Shown: piece after piece, positions 1-14,253 of the stretch | Layout of the letters: each line of letters begins with the position of its first letter | Position numbering within the stretch: position 1 is the first letter of the stretch | Assembly: GCA_965153455.1 (NCBI GenBank) | Contig: OZ234500.1 | Location: forward strand, 16,243,579-16,307,578 | Reading direction: 5' to 3' | Source: Sphagnum compactum | Lineage: Eukaryota > Bryophyta > Sphagnopsida > Sphagnales | Length of the DNA stretch: 64,000 nucleotides | Program-made: the position numbers and the translations under genes | Notes under the pieces: generated by a model | The model's input: the letters and a program-made list of their open reading frames with translations, nothing else | What the model was told of the DNA's origin: nothing | Databases searched by the model: none

Positions 1-3000
1 AAATTGGAAGATTTGAAGATGATGAACAAGATTTTTTTTTTAAAATCTAATTTTTGAATCTATTATGGACTTTTGCTTTTGAACATCTTCAATTTTTTTT
101 TGTTTTTCTTATTTTCAGAATTAAAGAAAAACACATTTGTTGATGTTTGTGTATAAGTGTGAATTTACAAAAAAATAATTTTGTTTTATTTTAAAGTAAT
201 AGAAAACACCTTTAACATTTGGCAACCACGCAATGGATCAAAATTATGAACAATTGCACTTGTAATCTCTGGTTTTAAATGAAATTTGTAGGTAGAAACT
301 TATTAAACAATTTTTTGAGATTAATTTTATGATTTTCTTTGAAGTAGTTTACTTAGAATCTTGTTTACTTTTTACGTTGTCTTGTTGTTGAATATTATTT
401 ATGCTTTAAAAAAATTGATTATTTCGGTTATTTTTGAAGAAACCCAATTGATTTCTAAAAATAACTTCAACCTATTGATCAATAAAATTTGAGGAATTTA
501 ATGTTCGAACTTGTTAAAATATGTTAAGAATAATTACATGAGGCCTTAGAAAGCAACTAAACATGGTTGCACCATAACAATCTGTGCCTAAAATAATATT
601 ACCATAAGAACAACAATGTTTTCAAGTCAAAGGAATTCAACTGGTTGATGTTCCAAACATTAAGTCTCAATAGTTGGTAATAATATACATACCTCTTCAT
701 TAGATACCAGCAAAATATGAGGAAGGGAGGGAACCACAAGTACCTTCAACCAATCACTTTTTAAAACCCCAGTATATGTCCCAACAACCAAGGCTGAACG
801 CACAACTAAGTGGGCATCACACCACACATGTTCCAAATGCTAATGAAATAACCTTTGTAGGCCAACAATGGCAATCTATAACACCTAGGTACTACATTCC
901 CAAAGCTATTATACCATCATGATTAGCACTCATTGTTGGGTATTATATGTAAAAACCAATTCCTATTTTGAATCCAACCACAATATATTCAAAATTAGAG
1001 TGCAACCAACTACTAAATTGATTGAAATATCTATGCAACTTGGAATGAAAACCTTCACACTAATTTAGTTTTCAACCACATGTAGAACTAGTGGAAATAG
1101 TCATTGTACCTATTGATGTTTAAAAAGACAACCACTTAGCCAAAATGTTTGACCAAATGAGTTTCCAAAATGAAAGCTATCAATTTTTTAAGGGGCCACT
1201 TTAATTAGGAATATAAAATTTTAACAATTTACACTTTTTTTATTCCAAAATAAACTTCAAGACATCTATTAAGGCATGAAATGGATAAACATGAGAAAAA
1301 AAATTATAATTGTGAAAACATTTAAAGAAAAGGACCCAAGAAAATGATTTGGCCACTTTTGGTTCCTTAAACATTCCTTGAAATGATTTTTAGTGGTACC
1401 ACCCAAGCATGGATTCACCTAAAGAAGGTGGAGAACAAACTTGGAGAGGCTACAAATTTGTAAATCCTGAATGTGAAGCTTGACATGCTCCCAACTATTC
1501 GTTTCCTACAACAATCATTTCCTAATGTTGTAATTCTTTCTTTTACTCATGAACAATGCAAGCTTCTTCTTTCTTCTTCTTTCTTTTTTGTTATTATTTT
1601 GAGCTTCTCAACTAAACTTTTTGTTCATTTTGAAGAGCAAAAAACGATGGAAAGTGGTATAAACAAGTGAAAATGATTACTCACAAACATTGTCATGATA
1701 AATCAATGCCACTAACTTTCACATCCCATGATTTATCACTTTACCTTTTAGGGTTTCCTCTTTTGAAATGTTATGCCTCTTGTTGCCATTTAGCGTTGGA
1801 TGAAAACAGATGTCATCCAAGTCCACTATTAAGGGAATAATTACTTGCAATAATTATTAGTTATTATATTTCTATTTACTTAATTTCTATTTTAGGAATT
1901 ACTAGCTATATCACATAGTTTTTATCACCATTTGAATTCGAATATAACATATTTGAATTTGAATAAAACATAGGACTATTTTTATTTTTTTGGAGGTATA
2001 TTTTTTGGAAAAGGGGAAGAGATAAAACCATTATGTCATTATAGAACATGGAACTTTAATGGAGTATAAAAGAAAAATGTTTCGATTTTTAGACTTTGTT
2101 TCCATAGTTTTAATCATACTTTCATTACTGGATTTTAATTTTGAAACTAGTTCTAAGAAGATCTAAATGAACAAATTTTGTTAGTATTAGCTTCATTATA
2201 TTTTAGTCCATATTTCACACTAGAATATAGGATTAGATATTCTATATTTACCATTTGGCAACCATCCCAAGGTTTGAATTCAAAGTGAATTTCAAGATAT
2301 TGTTTGTCTTGTTGCTAAATTTTTTCTGTCTATAGATAGGTAGTGAACTTCAATTTTGTTTTCTGCATTTTTTTTTCAAATCTTGATCATAAATTTTGTT
2401 CAAGAAATAGATCTAAGCAAAGTAACTATTAGAGTAGCTAACTGTGAGAATTTTGTTCTAATCCAAAAGTTTGTTTAGATTTGAATTAGGATGTGGAGAG
2501 ATGGAAAATAGAATTGTAACTAGAAGTCTAAGGAGACATTTAGATCAAGTTGCATTACATGCATTACCATTAGCAACAATTTGAATGCAGATCAAGTAGA
2601 TCAGTAGTTTGAAACACCTATAAGAGTTTTTTAGATAGAACATAAAAATCCGTGGATAGAAAAGAGACCTGTAGGCCATGGAACGCCTCAAGCAACATCG
2701 ATTATTCCTCATGAAGTGCAAAGTGGTGAAGCACAAAGGTGCACCAACAGTTTATAATAAAACTCCATGAGAGAAAAATGTTAAATTGAAAATACAGACT
2801 CATAGGTTGAGTTTATACAAAGGAGTTGGGAATCTAAACCTTGACAAAGAGTTGTGTTGGAATCAATAGATTTGATGTAACAACATGACTTTAATGCTTT
2901 AATTCAAGTAGAACAATAGAGACTCAACATGTTAGAAAAGGAGGAAGTGGTATTAAAGTATAGATCTATTTCACCTCTTTATTATCGAGAAGGCTAGGAA

Positions 3001-5880
3001 AATGAAGAGTTTTCTTTGTTTCTTATTTCCTCACCAAACACACTTTTTCTTCTTATGACAAATGTTGCAAGCTTCCAGGTTCTTGGTCAAGTTTTTTTCT
3101 TGTTGGCATCAACAATCATGTTTCTATTCAATGTTTCAAGCATTCAAGGTTCAAGCCTTTTGGTTGTAAACTGTAAGTAAATGATTCCTCCCTTTTTTGT
3201 TTCTTTTTGTTTTGCTTATTTTCTCTTCACCACACCTTCTTTCTTCCCCCTTTGTATCATATGTTTTCTTGTTTTTTCTCTTTTCATGACACACAAACTC
3301 TTTCTTTTGTTATGTTTCTTTCTTATTATAGTATTGGAAAGACACACTTTGATTTTGGTGTAACTTCTTACTTGTTGATGGCTTCATGTTTCATGATCAT
3401 TGGTGACTTTGGGCTTCATGATAATTGATGATTTTGAATTTTGCAATTGTTGATGACTTCATATTTTGTGATCATTATTTTTTGTTGTGACTTTGTGTTT
3501 TCTTGATTTCATTCATCAACAACTTCACGTTTCAATTTTGATCATCAACTATAAATAAATTGTTCATACCATTTCCCTACTTGTTAAAGGTTCAAGTGTT
3601 GCAAGAGTGGTGACCTAAGGTTTTGGTTGTCGCATTTCATTAGCCATTGTTGGTTTTTGTGTTAGGTTTTTTGTGTTTTTCTTTGGTTGCACAAATGTGA
3701 AGCATCAAGATAAGTGAAGGTGTTGTGTGAGATTTTATTGTTACTTCAAAGTAAGTTATTTCCACCTTCACTTTCTTATTTTATTTTGTTATTTGTTTCC
3801 CTTTTGTTTTGTTAAATATTTTTTAAGATAAAGTTGTTATTTTTTCTATAATTAAGTGAGTTTAATGTGTGCTAATTCCATTAAACACATGTTATTGTCT
3901 TTAAGTTGTTGCTATTTCACTCAAAAAGTTTTTGGTTCCAAGAAAAAAATCAACAAAAATTGAATTATGTACTTTATTAGAAGTTATTTTCAAATACACA
4001 CATCCTGCATGCAATGTTGGAAGGACTCCACAACAAACCCTATTCATAATGATATCCTGAAATATAACCTTTTCATTTTGCATTACAAGTGGCACGAATA
4101 CCATGGTTGCCTATTGTGGTTGTAGACTACAATTTGGGAATTAAAGTTAGATCCATGGATGTGATGTAATTTTCCTTTTATTTCATATAATTGGGACTTG
4201 AGATAAAAATATAAAATAAAATACACCTACATTGGTATGTTCACCCTTTTGAATATGGCTTCTAAAGCTAATAATCAATTGAGGAAATATTAAATTTTGA
4301 TCTAAAGACCTTAAGTTAGTCTAAAGATGATATATTTATAATGTTTAAAAACAACCAATTTTGTTTTGGGAGTGTAATTTAATTAAGTTTTTTTGGGTTA
4401 GTTTATGAAATTTCTTAAGTGTTTCTTCCACTCAACCCATTCCCATTTTGTTGTCACCAAATGGTGGTTGTTTTCTCCAATTAATTGTTATCATATGTTT
4501 GGGAGGTTGCATATAATACATTTTCGGTACAAGAAATTAATATGTTTGAGTTTGAGAATATGATAAAAGGTAAAAGGGTGTGTGTAAGTTGCAATTGGAG
4601 AGTTTAAAAATTTAAAGTTTGATTATAAATGTGATTGTGTGTGAATTTTGTGGGGATGATAGAAGGAACAAAATATTTTTGATATAAGAGAGAATATAAT
4701 ATTATTAAGCAATTTCAAATTTAATCGAATAAGCTTGTGACTTGGATTTATGGCTAGATTTGCTTCATTGACCTTGAGTCTATATTAATTTGAGCTTCGT
4801 GTTGTTGCGCACTACCAATGACAATCAACTATTTAATTTTTTTTTTAATGTTTTCATATATTTATGTCAATGTTAAATTAAATTAAAATTAATATACATT
4901 TCATGGACATGAAAATACACATGTTAATTTGTTTTTTTATATCCATGTTGGTGGATAAGAAAAAGGAGTAAGGTAGTTAGAAAATGGCAGTAATTAATAA
5001 GAAAAAAAATAGTTATAAAATAGTTAGGCTTGAAAACGAGGTAGTTATTTTTGAATTGTCTTTCGAATGGTCTAGGGATGACCATATGACCAGAATGGTC
5101 ATGTAAAAGCAACAAACGAAACTTTTTGCAAAGAACACCATATAAACTAGTTCCTACATCACTAGAATTTTAATTGACAACCCCAAAGCCAAACTATAAT
5201 CGAACCCACCTCCTTTTCAAATCCCTAAATCACTAAACCTAATCCCCACCATGTCTTGGGAAAAGCAATAAGAACCTTATTCAAAGGTTTTAGCAAAATG
5301 GAAAAAAATAAAGTAACCTTATTTGGAGGTTCTACTAATTTAAAAATAAGTAAAAATCCAAGACCACAAGTTCCTTTAAAAACAAATATCTGACCAACAT
5401 TGCTTTATGCTCATCATCACCCCATGACTCCTCATTGCACCACATTCAAAAGGTTGGTCCTTAATGAGTAACAAAAGAGTGGCACAAAAAACAAAATAGC
5501 CCTACAAATTCATGCAAAACACACATTCAAGTCATCACTTTCAATCTACTTCTATAAGTATTTGTACCACTACACCAAGTTCAAGACTACAATGCACTTC
5601 TCTCACTTCATCTCCAACAATTGAATCTAATATGTTTTCAAAGAAGTCAGGTGTGATGAACTTTATACCTACATCTATTAGGTATTATACTTTCAAATCA
5701 GCTTAACAAATTGATTTTGTGTATATATCTTTCCTTTGGTTATATCCCAATTGTAGCTTGATGTGACATGAAGATCATTGAATCCTTATGAAGCTTGTAC
5801 ATAAAGTTTTCAGAATTCCTCATCAGAAATTTCTCTTGTAGCCATCAACCCAATATGCTCCCTAAATTCAAAAAGCTTCT
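1..5880. other. AT-rich gene-poor DNA
   Basis: I see no supportable gene here. Reading frames are short (under about 75 codons), low in complexity and lack family motifs. Poly-T and poly-A runs are common, and the base composition is like that of old transposon debris elsewhere in the window. Confidence 0.6.
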
Positions 5881-6099
5881 TCAATCCTCATGAAACTCCT
5901 CCAGCAGCATAAATTCCCAAATCCAAGCATCCTCATCATCATCATTGTCATTGTGCAGCACCCATGGCTGCTCCCCTCCTAAGTTCTCATGAAGCTCCAA
6001 GCAGAAAATTCCAGAAATTGTCATCATTAGAATCATCATACCGACAGCACCCATTTGTATATATAAGTGTGGTGTGGGTACCAAGTGCCTCCTCAGCAA

Positions 6100-6206
6100 T
6101 CAGCTCATTCCCCCGATAACCAGTTCTGCAGCAGCAAAATTTATTATGCTCAGAGAAACACCTACTAGCAATACCCCAAAATGTGGAACAGCTTTCTTCA
6201 TGTCAC
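6100..6206 (-). CDS. Candidate last exon of the FAS1 gene (hydrophobic C-terminus)
   Basis: On the minus strand a frame opens after a good acceptor (tttcag, ending at 6207) and runs to a TGA at 6102-6100. Its end is hydrophobic (core GVLLVGVSLSIINFAAAEL), like a membrane segment or GPI-type tail, which is common at the end of secreted FAS1 proteins. It needs an incoming phase of one base, whereas exon 3 of the FAS1 gene ends in phase 0. At least one exon between about 6,210 and 7,130 is therefore missing from my model. The link to the FAS1 gene is inference. Confidence 0.35.
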
Positions 6207-7136
6207 CTGAAACTCACCCACAAGGCAAACATGTCATGGTTCACACTAGCAATTTCAGTGCAAAATCTCAGCAATCTCTGAAACCCAGTCTTCAGAATCG
6301 AAAACTGATCTGTTGATGAATCTGCTGCATGACAGTTGAATACAGAAGAAGTTTTAGGACGTGCCTCTGATGGAAATATTATTGTACTAGCTAGGCTTAG
6401 TTTCCTCAATTGGTCATGGGGATCTCATGCATACCCTAATCTTGAGCTTGCAGGGTGAGGTTTTCACCTAAATTAGATTCTGGATGTATCATGCTCCCTA
6501 CAACAGCCAATCAAAAGATGTAAAAGATATCAGAGTCCAAACTTCCAGTGTTTACATTATGTTAAGTTTCAAGGAGCATTATGGTCATATAGAGATGACA
6601 TTCAAAGAAGGGGTGAAAAATTTGCCAATGGGTCAGTCATGAGCTTTAATGTCTTTCTACTACTGCTGATCACTTCATGTTCCCCCACAGTTTGCATTAT
6701 TAGACTTCCAGTATAATTTGCACTGTTGTTAACCCCAAAACATCAGGTGTTCTGAAATCCCAAGGGAAAGTGGACCAAAATGGTCTGCCTTGATGTTTAG
6801 GGGTTAAGAGTCATCATGTAAATTTGCTTACTCTGATCCATTGAGGGAGTGTGCAATCTGAGTCTAGATGAGCTTGATCCGCAACTGTCTGGCACCTACA
6901 TGCCAACATCACCAAGTAAAAAGAAAACCAAGTTCTTCAAACACTGAAGTTGCACCAAAAATTTGTTTTTCCATCATCATGTTCAATCTCATAATCTAAT
7001 AATTGAAAGTCGATAAACAACTACTATATGTATTCAGAGAGACAGATTTTATGAAATGGGTTTCTTGCACAGACATGTATCCCCAAAAGCTGTACAGCTG
7101 CTTTGAAGCATCTCAACAAAATTTTCAACAGTTTAC

Positions 7137-8303
7137 CTCGACTCCATTGGGTATGAGAAGGAAATCGATTCCTTGAACAGAAATCAAATCTGTTGTAAAC
7201 AGATCAGGATCGACAATCCTTGCTTCACCATCTATGAGGATCCCCGAGATACCATCACTGATCAGATTCAGAGATTCCTTCTTGTATTGGCTAAGAGGTA
7301 CCCATGCCTTGCCATCTGCACCATCCACATGCACACATGCACTTTTCCCCATTTTAGGTCTACAAATCATCACTGAAAATACCACAGCAATTTTGCCACA
7401 GAAGTTCTGCAATTTGGAATTTTGCAATGTGGAATTGGTTGTGCACTTCCAAAGAAATTGCTGCTGTAAACCTACAGAATTCTTCAAAATTGCAAACCTC
7501 ATTGCCCAACAGGCGCTTCTCACCTTTTGTCAATGAGGTAATGGTGTTGTAGGTATATGCACCATCAACAATATGATACAATAAGATGTCTCGAGTAACA
7601 ATTGCATTATCTGCAAATTCAAGACATTCATAACCCTGTTTGCACAGCAAGAATCAAACAAAAAAGTTTCAGACTTGCACAAAAGTAATTTCAGAGCACT
7701 TGAGGTTTGCATGATCATATATGTGTAGCCAACTGATGTTTGCAAAAATCAAGAAACAGTTTGCAAAAAATCAAATTGAGAGTCAATGAGGGTTGCAATG
7801 AAGTTCTGATCTAAAACATGCAATGATCATCATCATCATCTGTCCCTGGCAGCAAAAGGGAAAAAAAAACACACACCCACACAGAAAAACCAAAACAAAA
7901 AGTTGTAGATGTTTCAATATGCATGGAGTTTGTAAAATTTGATTTCAATGATGAAAGAATTTTTTTTGCTGAAAAATTGTGAAAAGATCAATGCACAGGC
8001 TACTACCTGCAAGGCATCATTGTCAGGTGCAAAGAAGGTCAAGGACAGAGGAAGGGAGTAAAATGAAAGGTTGGCTGCATTCATGATCAATGCAAGAGTG
8101 GAGTAATCAGCAGCGGATTCCAATCCAAGGTTTAGATCAGGAGCTTGAAAATCCATTCTACTGCCATCATCTTCATTATCATGATCTGAGCTATTCATGA
8201 CAACTTTAGCAGCTGATAGATAGCAACCCATGACAATGAACACATGGCAAAAAACCAAGCTGATGATAACCATCTTTCTCTCTCGTGTGATCAGCATTAC
8301 CAT
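7137..8303 (-). CDS. Secreted fasciclin (FAS1) domain protein, exons 1-3
   Basis: Three exons join in phase: 8303-8007, 7635-7524 and 7372-7137. Donors are CAG/GTAGTA, AAAG/GTGAGA and GAG/GTAAAC; acceptors are gcaaacag and attttcag. The joined frame gives 215 residues before a further intron. Residues about 11-32 form a signal peptide. A single FAS1 domain covers about 66-212: the H1 box is FFAPDNDAL (about 90-98), the Tyr-His pair is in LLYHIV (118-122), and the H2 box is DLISVQGIDFLLIP (198-211). FAS1 proteins act in the cell wall or at the plasma membrane in adhesion. An acidic stretch (about 39-48) lies between signal and domain. The start is the first ATG before the hydrophobic stretch. 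The 3' end is unresolved; a possible last exon is at 6206-6100. The family is clear; substrate or partner cannot be named. Confidence 0.8.
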
Positions 8304-8592
8304 CCTTGTAGCTTCTACTCAGACTAGAAATGAAATGCTCGTGAAAATCCCAATGCCAATGGTCTCCTGATTTTGGATTCTGTAGATCAAAGTTTTCCCA
8401 GTGCACATGGAAAGCCTGAGAGTTAAAACAGGTCTGTGTGAAAAAAAATTGCTCGCCAAAAGAAGATCCGAAGGACTGCATGATCAGGAGGAGCTCAGAA
8501 TTAAAACTTGAGCAGATCCTGAAGAGAAAGGACTTTGGTTTCTGAGAAAACCTAACTGCCAATTTGTGGTTACAGTCAGAGAGCAGCCGCAA

Positions 8593-9278
8593 TTTGCTTA
8601 CCTTTCACAGAACTTTGCTGATGAAGCCAAGCTCAATTCACTTGGTTAAATTTGTTCTTGGATCCAGAACTAGCAACAATTTTGTCATGTGGGTTGTTGA
8701 TCGAGGAAAACAGTTGCACCCAATTGAAAAATTGCAGCCAAATCAGGTAGAAATCTGTCATGAAGGATTGCACCCAAAAAATTCATGATCCCAACTAAGA
8801 AGTTCAAGAGCAACAACAATTTGTCACCACCGATCAACAGATACATGGGAAAAGAACCAAATTTGGCTCAAAAAAAGATTGCAGTTTACATCACTCACTG
8901 TGTGGAGATATTTCTAGTTGATCTTTTTCTTTTGGTATATTTTGAACAACATAAAATTCAACTCAAGATGAAGTTTGGGTTTTGTCAATTAGAGGGAGTT
9001 TCATGGGAAGGCAACAGGTTGTTAGGGTTTTGTACTTGTAGTGTAGTGTAATAATACAAGGGCAGTTTCAAGACATGTTTACCAAATGATTAATTCATTT
9101 TATGTTGGAAAATAGAATACTCTCATTATTCTATATTTTCATTCACGAGATTTTATTGTTTGGAATTTTTAGTTTTAGTTTTTTGAAAATTTCAACATTT
9201 CTACAAATAATATAATTAATGTTGAAGTTGACAAGGTACTATGGTATGTTTAATCTCGCTCAACAAAACAAGGAAACA
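8593..9278. other. Upstream flank of the FAS1 gene; no gene seen
   Basis: This stretch presumably holds the promoter and 5' end of the minus-strand FAS1 gene. I do not see a convincing TATA box or a second gene. Short plus-strand frames (8564-9051) have no recognisable domain. Confidence 0.4.
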
Positions 9279-9398
9279 ATCCTCCTTGCTACGGATTTTA
9301 ATAGACATACATCCCTCAAAGGCGAGCATGCAGACAACACCCATAGCTACTCCATCCATCTAGACACTGAATGGTCAAAATTCATTAACATCATTTAA
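9279..9398 (+). pseudogene. LINE endonuclease fragment
   Basis: A 39-codon stretch reads LLATDFNRHTS followed by a His/Asp-containing tail and a stop. The DFN-x-H-T pattern matches the GDFNxHxS box of the apurinic endonuclease domain of non-LTR retrotransposons, with the leading Gly changed. No reverse transcriptase lies beside it, so it would be a small dead scrap. The match rests on one short motif. Confidence 0.35.
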
Positions 9399-9609
9399 TT
9401 TCCTATAAGGATCAATCGATCTACCATACACCCACCAAGGGGACCAAATTACACATTATGTAATATTAGAGATGGGTTTCACTTTTGGTGTTGCCCATCC
9501 CATACCCATTGCCCACCCCGATCCAGTTGTTTGAAAAACCTCAAAGAACTGATAGCTTTCATGAAAGAACTGGCACATCGTCCTTCAGTTCGTAGTCCTG
9601 ACTGCTTTG

Positions 9610-9776
9610 TTGTCCCACAGGGCAGGGACTATTGCATTGGATCCAACTTTTGGAAGTTTTACCTTATTAGAACCAGTTTCACATTAGGTGACTCGGTGTT
9701 TTTGGTGAAAGTGTTTATACTGTTTAGATTGGAACGGATTGTTTTGGTGTTCAGAGTGTGGACAGAGTAAGCAGAT
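9610..9776 (+). repeat. Short dispersed repeat, arm A of an inverted pair
   Basis: This segment matches the minus strand of 13880-14057 over about 165 bp at roughly 85-90 percent by eye. A shared translated stretch, GSNFWKFYLI, occurs in both. The likely source is a fragment of a retrotransposon LTR or other mobile element. Its family is unknown. Confidence 0.65.
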
Positions 9777-12700
9777 GTACAACATCTTGTCTATTGGCAG
9801 GGCCAGCATGTTTGTGATGCCTTGTTGGCCTCACCTCGCAAGGCAAGGATATTGTGTTTAGATTCATTATAGAGTATAGTAGCTTAACAGATCTTGGCCC
9901 CTAGGTAATAATAATAGGTCTATTTTTATTTGAGGATTTTTGAAACTTGAGATTAGTTACAGAGTTATAATCTCTTGAAGGATTTTGGTTTCTTTTAGAG
10001 GATTTTCTTCAAAGAAAATCATGTTGAACAGACACATTTTGGTTACTACCTATTATGAGTGTAATCTTGATCGTCATCAGAAGATTATGTCATATATTGT
10101 GGTCAAGAAAATGGCATAATGTGTCTCTCTAGACCTTAATGGTTGTGTTTGGACTTATGACCTTACAAGTATTTATCTACATTATTATGAACACAACTTG
10201 CAATTCCATGTTTGTGTCAAATAGATCATGAACTTCAAGTGGACAACTTTTTTGTGTGTTACAAATGAATGTGCCTAGGAATAGAGAGAAAACTTGAAGT
10301 TGTCCACAAAGTATTTACAATTTCTTCCTCATCTTCGTTCTTTTACTTCTTCACAACATCTCAAATTTGTTTCCATCAGATTTAAGGATTTTTATTGGAT
10401 TTTTGGATTTTTTTGGGTTAACTACTTCAATCTTTTCTTGGGGAACAAAAGTCTGGTCTAAGTTAGTTTGTTTTGTTTTTTTTCTTGGGATTGGGTGAAC
10501 TGAATTTCAATCCATGTGGCAATAGGGTAGACTTGATTCTTGGTCCATAACAAAAATTCCATCCCAGAAAAATGAAAAATAAAAACAAAATATATCAAAA
10601 GAACTTTGACACTCTCAATGTCAGTCACCATTTTGAAGGTCTTGACTTTTTAAAATATTATTATTATTATTATTATTCAGACACGAATGATTAGGTCTTG
10701 GTCCCCATATGGCCACTAAAATTATATATGTATATGCTAAACTTGCAAAGTGAAAAAAAAGAAGAAGTAAAATGTTTGTATTGTGGGAATGTTGGTCACC
10801 GATTTAGGGTTGACTGATAAATTGATGCATCGGACATGCCATTTGATGTAAATTTGGTGTTTCGTGTTAAGTTTGACAACCTTGCTTGAAATTTACATGT
10901 ATTGATCTCCTTGGTGTTGTGCATGTTGCCATGACTATGGATTGTTGAACCAAACCTTAGTAAAGAAAACTTGGAGAAAATCTTTCTCCATATAGAGTTT
11001 GTCTACTATGGTGACTCTTATGACATCATAACAAACACTTTTACTTCTAACTAGTCTATTTTTGCTTTCAACAAAGTTGCACTAGAAACTAGGAGCTTTA
11101 GGAAATTCTAAAGCTTCTCTATCACACTTGTTGGTGGTGAGCTCATGCTTTGATTCAATTGAAAGAAGGAGAGGTGAGTGGGATTTGCCTAAATTAATGG
11201 AATCTCTTGTTACTCTCTAGCTTGTTATTTTAATCCTCAAATTTAGAAAAAAGGTTAAATTCCCTTGATCTTCAAACATTTAGGTTTTGGGTAGTTAAAT
11301 TTTGTCTTGAATGTGCAAATTGTATCCTTGATACTTAGATCCTTTGTTAGACTGTTAATAAGTGATGTGATATTATTTAGGTTGAAGATTATATATGCAA
11401 GGATTTGCTTTTTGTGAGCATCTTTTTGTTGAACCATGGCACCATATAGAGATAAGGTCTTGTTTAATAACCCTCCTTATTTGTATGTGAGATACCATAT
11501 CCATAACCAAATAGAAATAGTGACATCTCTATTCATCCTTATATTGGATTTAACAACCCTCACCCATTACCAAACACAAAGTTTCAAAACTAGAATAATA
11601 TTTTGACCTAGGTAAGTTTTGATAATACTAAGACTGCAATTAATATAAGTAAAAAATAAACAAACTATAGTTCATGTTTTCATGAGTATTTAAAATATAT
11701 TTAGCTAATGATAGTAGTTAATATAAGTACTGACATATTATTCTCAAGGTTATCAATTTGGTGTGAGGTGGGGGGAAGGGGAGAGAAATGGGGATGTCGG
11801 GGTTATTTCTATGTCTTTTTGGAGTTACTTTTCTTCAAAATCATAAGTGTGGTGATGGAATTGACAATATCTTGTGCCCAATTTGCATTCTTTTTTTTCT
11901 TAATTGAATTTGAATTTAATGTATATGGATGAAATGTTCTTAAGGTGTATCACATAGGACAAAAAAAACTTAATTTTCACTATAATTTTTTTAATTTTTA
12001 ATTTTGATTCTCATATAAAATAATGAGTCAAAAAGTGTCAAATATTTTATAAAAATCATATTTTAAATTATTACAATCTTAAATTTCATCATTTATCATA
12101 AATATATTTTTACATGGTTAAAAAATTAAATTAAAAAAAGATAGAAAAGGGTGACGCTACAACAAGATTTTGGTACATCTTTAAAAATTTAGATTTATTT
12201 GAATTCAATTTAGGTTGCATGTGATTCTTTATTTTCATTCAAATGGAACTTAATTTTCACATAATCAACTCATTTTTTTTCATCATTTCATCCTAATTGG
12301 TAGCAACCTTCTGTTTTCTAGCAAACTGATGCAAATTTGCACCCACAAAAGTTATAAGAAAAAATATTATTCCATAAATTCTTGAAATTTTCATCAAGAT
12401 TAATCACACCCCAAAAAAGAGTTTGCCAGATTTAGACAAGTTCCTAGTGTTAAGTCAAGTTTTTCTGCTAGATTTGTTACTGTTTTGCGAGTTTTTCGAT
12501 AAGTTGTTGCCACCAATGTTAAATCCATTTTGAGATGATCATCACTAGAGCTCCATCACTCAAATGAAAAAAGAAAAAAAAGACTGATTGGTAGTGCATG
12601 GTCGTCTAGAGCTCGCTCAAGTTGAGAATTTGTTCCCATTGCATGTTAAAGGTCTCAAAGGAGTGGCTCGCTCTAGAGGCAAACTAGATCAAGCCTGGTA

Positions 12701-13879
12701 TAATATGATGATTAGCTCTCTCAAAATTCTAACACGAATTTGATAATGTGGAAACAATCAATAACAACAAGATCAAAAAGCATTGTTGATGAAATCAAGA
12801 AGTCTGAAACTTTGAGTGTTCTAAACAAGTGTTCTAATTAACAAATGTTCATTAACTTGTGAAGTAAGCATGGCAAGCAACAATGTCATCTCCACAACAA
12901 GAAGACCAAAGGCATGTTTGAATCATGTTGTGGGGGAATTTTCACACTGGTGTTGACAAATTGTCTTGGAAAATTTTAGAGGTTTTTTTAATTTTCCAGT
13001 GCAACTTTCGGTTGTTTTTAACATGTGTCGCCACTTTCTCAACCTCACAAAATTGAAAAATAAATAAATCCCTGACCATCACCATAGGAGTGTTTTTTTT
13101 TCCACCCCTTTTCTCCCCAAATCTTTGACTTCCTCAAGTGCCGAAATTCTTGCTGAAAGAGAAAAAATAATAATAATAAATTAAAATCTCACTTTTAAAA
13201 AAATTCAAAACTGAAAAAGTCAGGCTTTACTGAAGATTTTTTTCAAAAAAAATAACACAAAAAAAACTCAAAATTAACCCGTATATCCCACACCCCCCCC
13301 ACAAATAGTAAGCACCATTATTTTCTTTTTGGCGAATTTTTTTTCAAGAAAAAATTGTGTCAAATATTCATTTTTTTGGAGAAATCGCCCAAAAGTAGAA
13401 AAAAAATCCGAAATTTTGTCATGTTTCTACACACGGTTCAAGCAAGCAAGTAGCCAGGATATGAAAGGATTTTAATAAATTTTTACTTTCACAGAGATTG
13501 TCTATAGCCAAATGCCGCTAAATGTCATTTGTAGATGATCCCCAGTGTGACAACATCACAAAATTGAAATTATTAATTAATTAATTCACTAAAATTTTAA
13601 GCACCATGACTTGTGGTGGTTTCCGTGAAAGGGACAAATGGCGGCTGCTTAAAAAATGTCCAAAACTGGGGCACAAAGTCAAAGTCAAAATGAGTGGTTT
13701 TTTTTCTATGCTTTGACTTTTGATTTGACTTTCGTTTGGGAAAAAGAAAGTCTTGTGCGCAGCAGTGTTTTTTTTCTGTGGGAATTTTTGGTTTTGTAGC
13801 CAAAAGTCACCATCATCCATCCATTGATAGGAAGACAATAGAAAACAAGGCATCAATGGATGAATAGATAAGATGTTGT
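9777..13879. other. AT-rich DNA between the inverted repeat arms
   Basis: No gene is supportable. The stretch holds simple repeats, for example an ATT microsatellite near 10,655-10,678, and long A/T runs. Frames are short and biased. Confidence 0.5.
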
Positions 13880-14057
13880 TCATCTACTTTACTGTGTCCA
13901 CACTCTGAACACCCAAAACAATTCGTTCCAATCTAAACAGTCTAAACACTTTCACCAAAGAAACCGCTTCACCTAATGTGAAACCGGTTCCAATAAGGTA
14001 AAACTTCCAAAAGTTGGACCCAATGCGATAGTCCTTGTCCCTGTGGAGGCAGGGCCC
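13880..14057 (-). repeat. Short dispersed repeat, arm B of the inverted pair
   Basis: This is the reverse-strand partner of 9610-9776. Next to it, 14,080-14,340 shows a looser resemblance to 31,318-31,520 (shared words around agcc-aat-tggctaaa, cactTctgg, and aaaaaggctg). The repeat may therefore be part of a longer family with several decayed copies. Confidence 0.6.
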
Positions 14058-14253
14058 AACAAAAGTGGCAACCGTCCGTAGCAAGATTTAGCCAAATCTG
14101 GCTAAAAAACCAAGTATGAAATACAAAATCATTATTACTCATCCTATATCTTTGACAACACACTACAAACTGAATATTGAAATTTGGCGAATTTTTACTA
14201 GTGGTTTCTTTTTTTCTCACTTCTGGCCATTGAAAACCTCCAACAAAATCCAC

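Noticed and set aside
5512-6316. Small plus-strand frames
   Set aside because: They are Ser/Thr-rich with no recognisable motif and no splice partners.
6203-6409. Minus-strand frame as a FAS1 exon
   Set aside because: No donor and acceptor pair fits both phases. The only good donor here is 11 bases from the next acceptor, too short for an intron.
7173-7536. Plus-strand frames opposite the FAS1 exons
   Set aside because: They are shadows of the real exons and have no domain.
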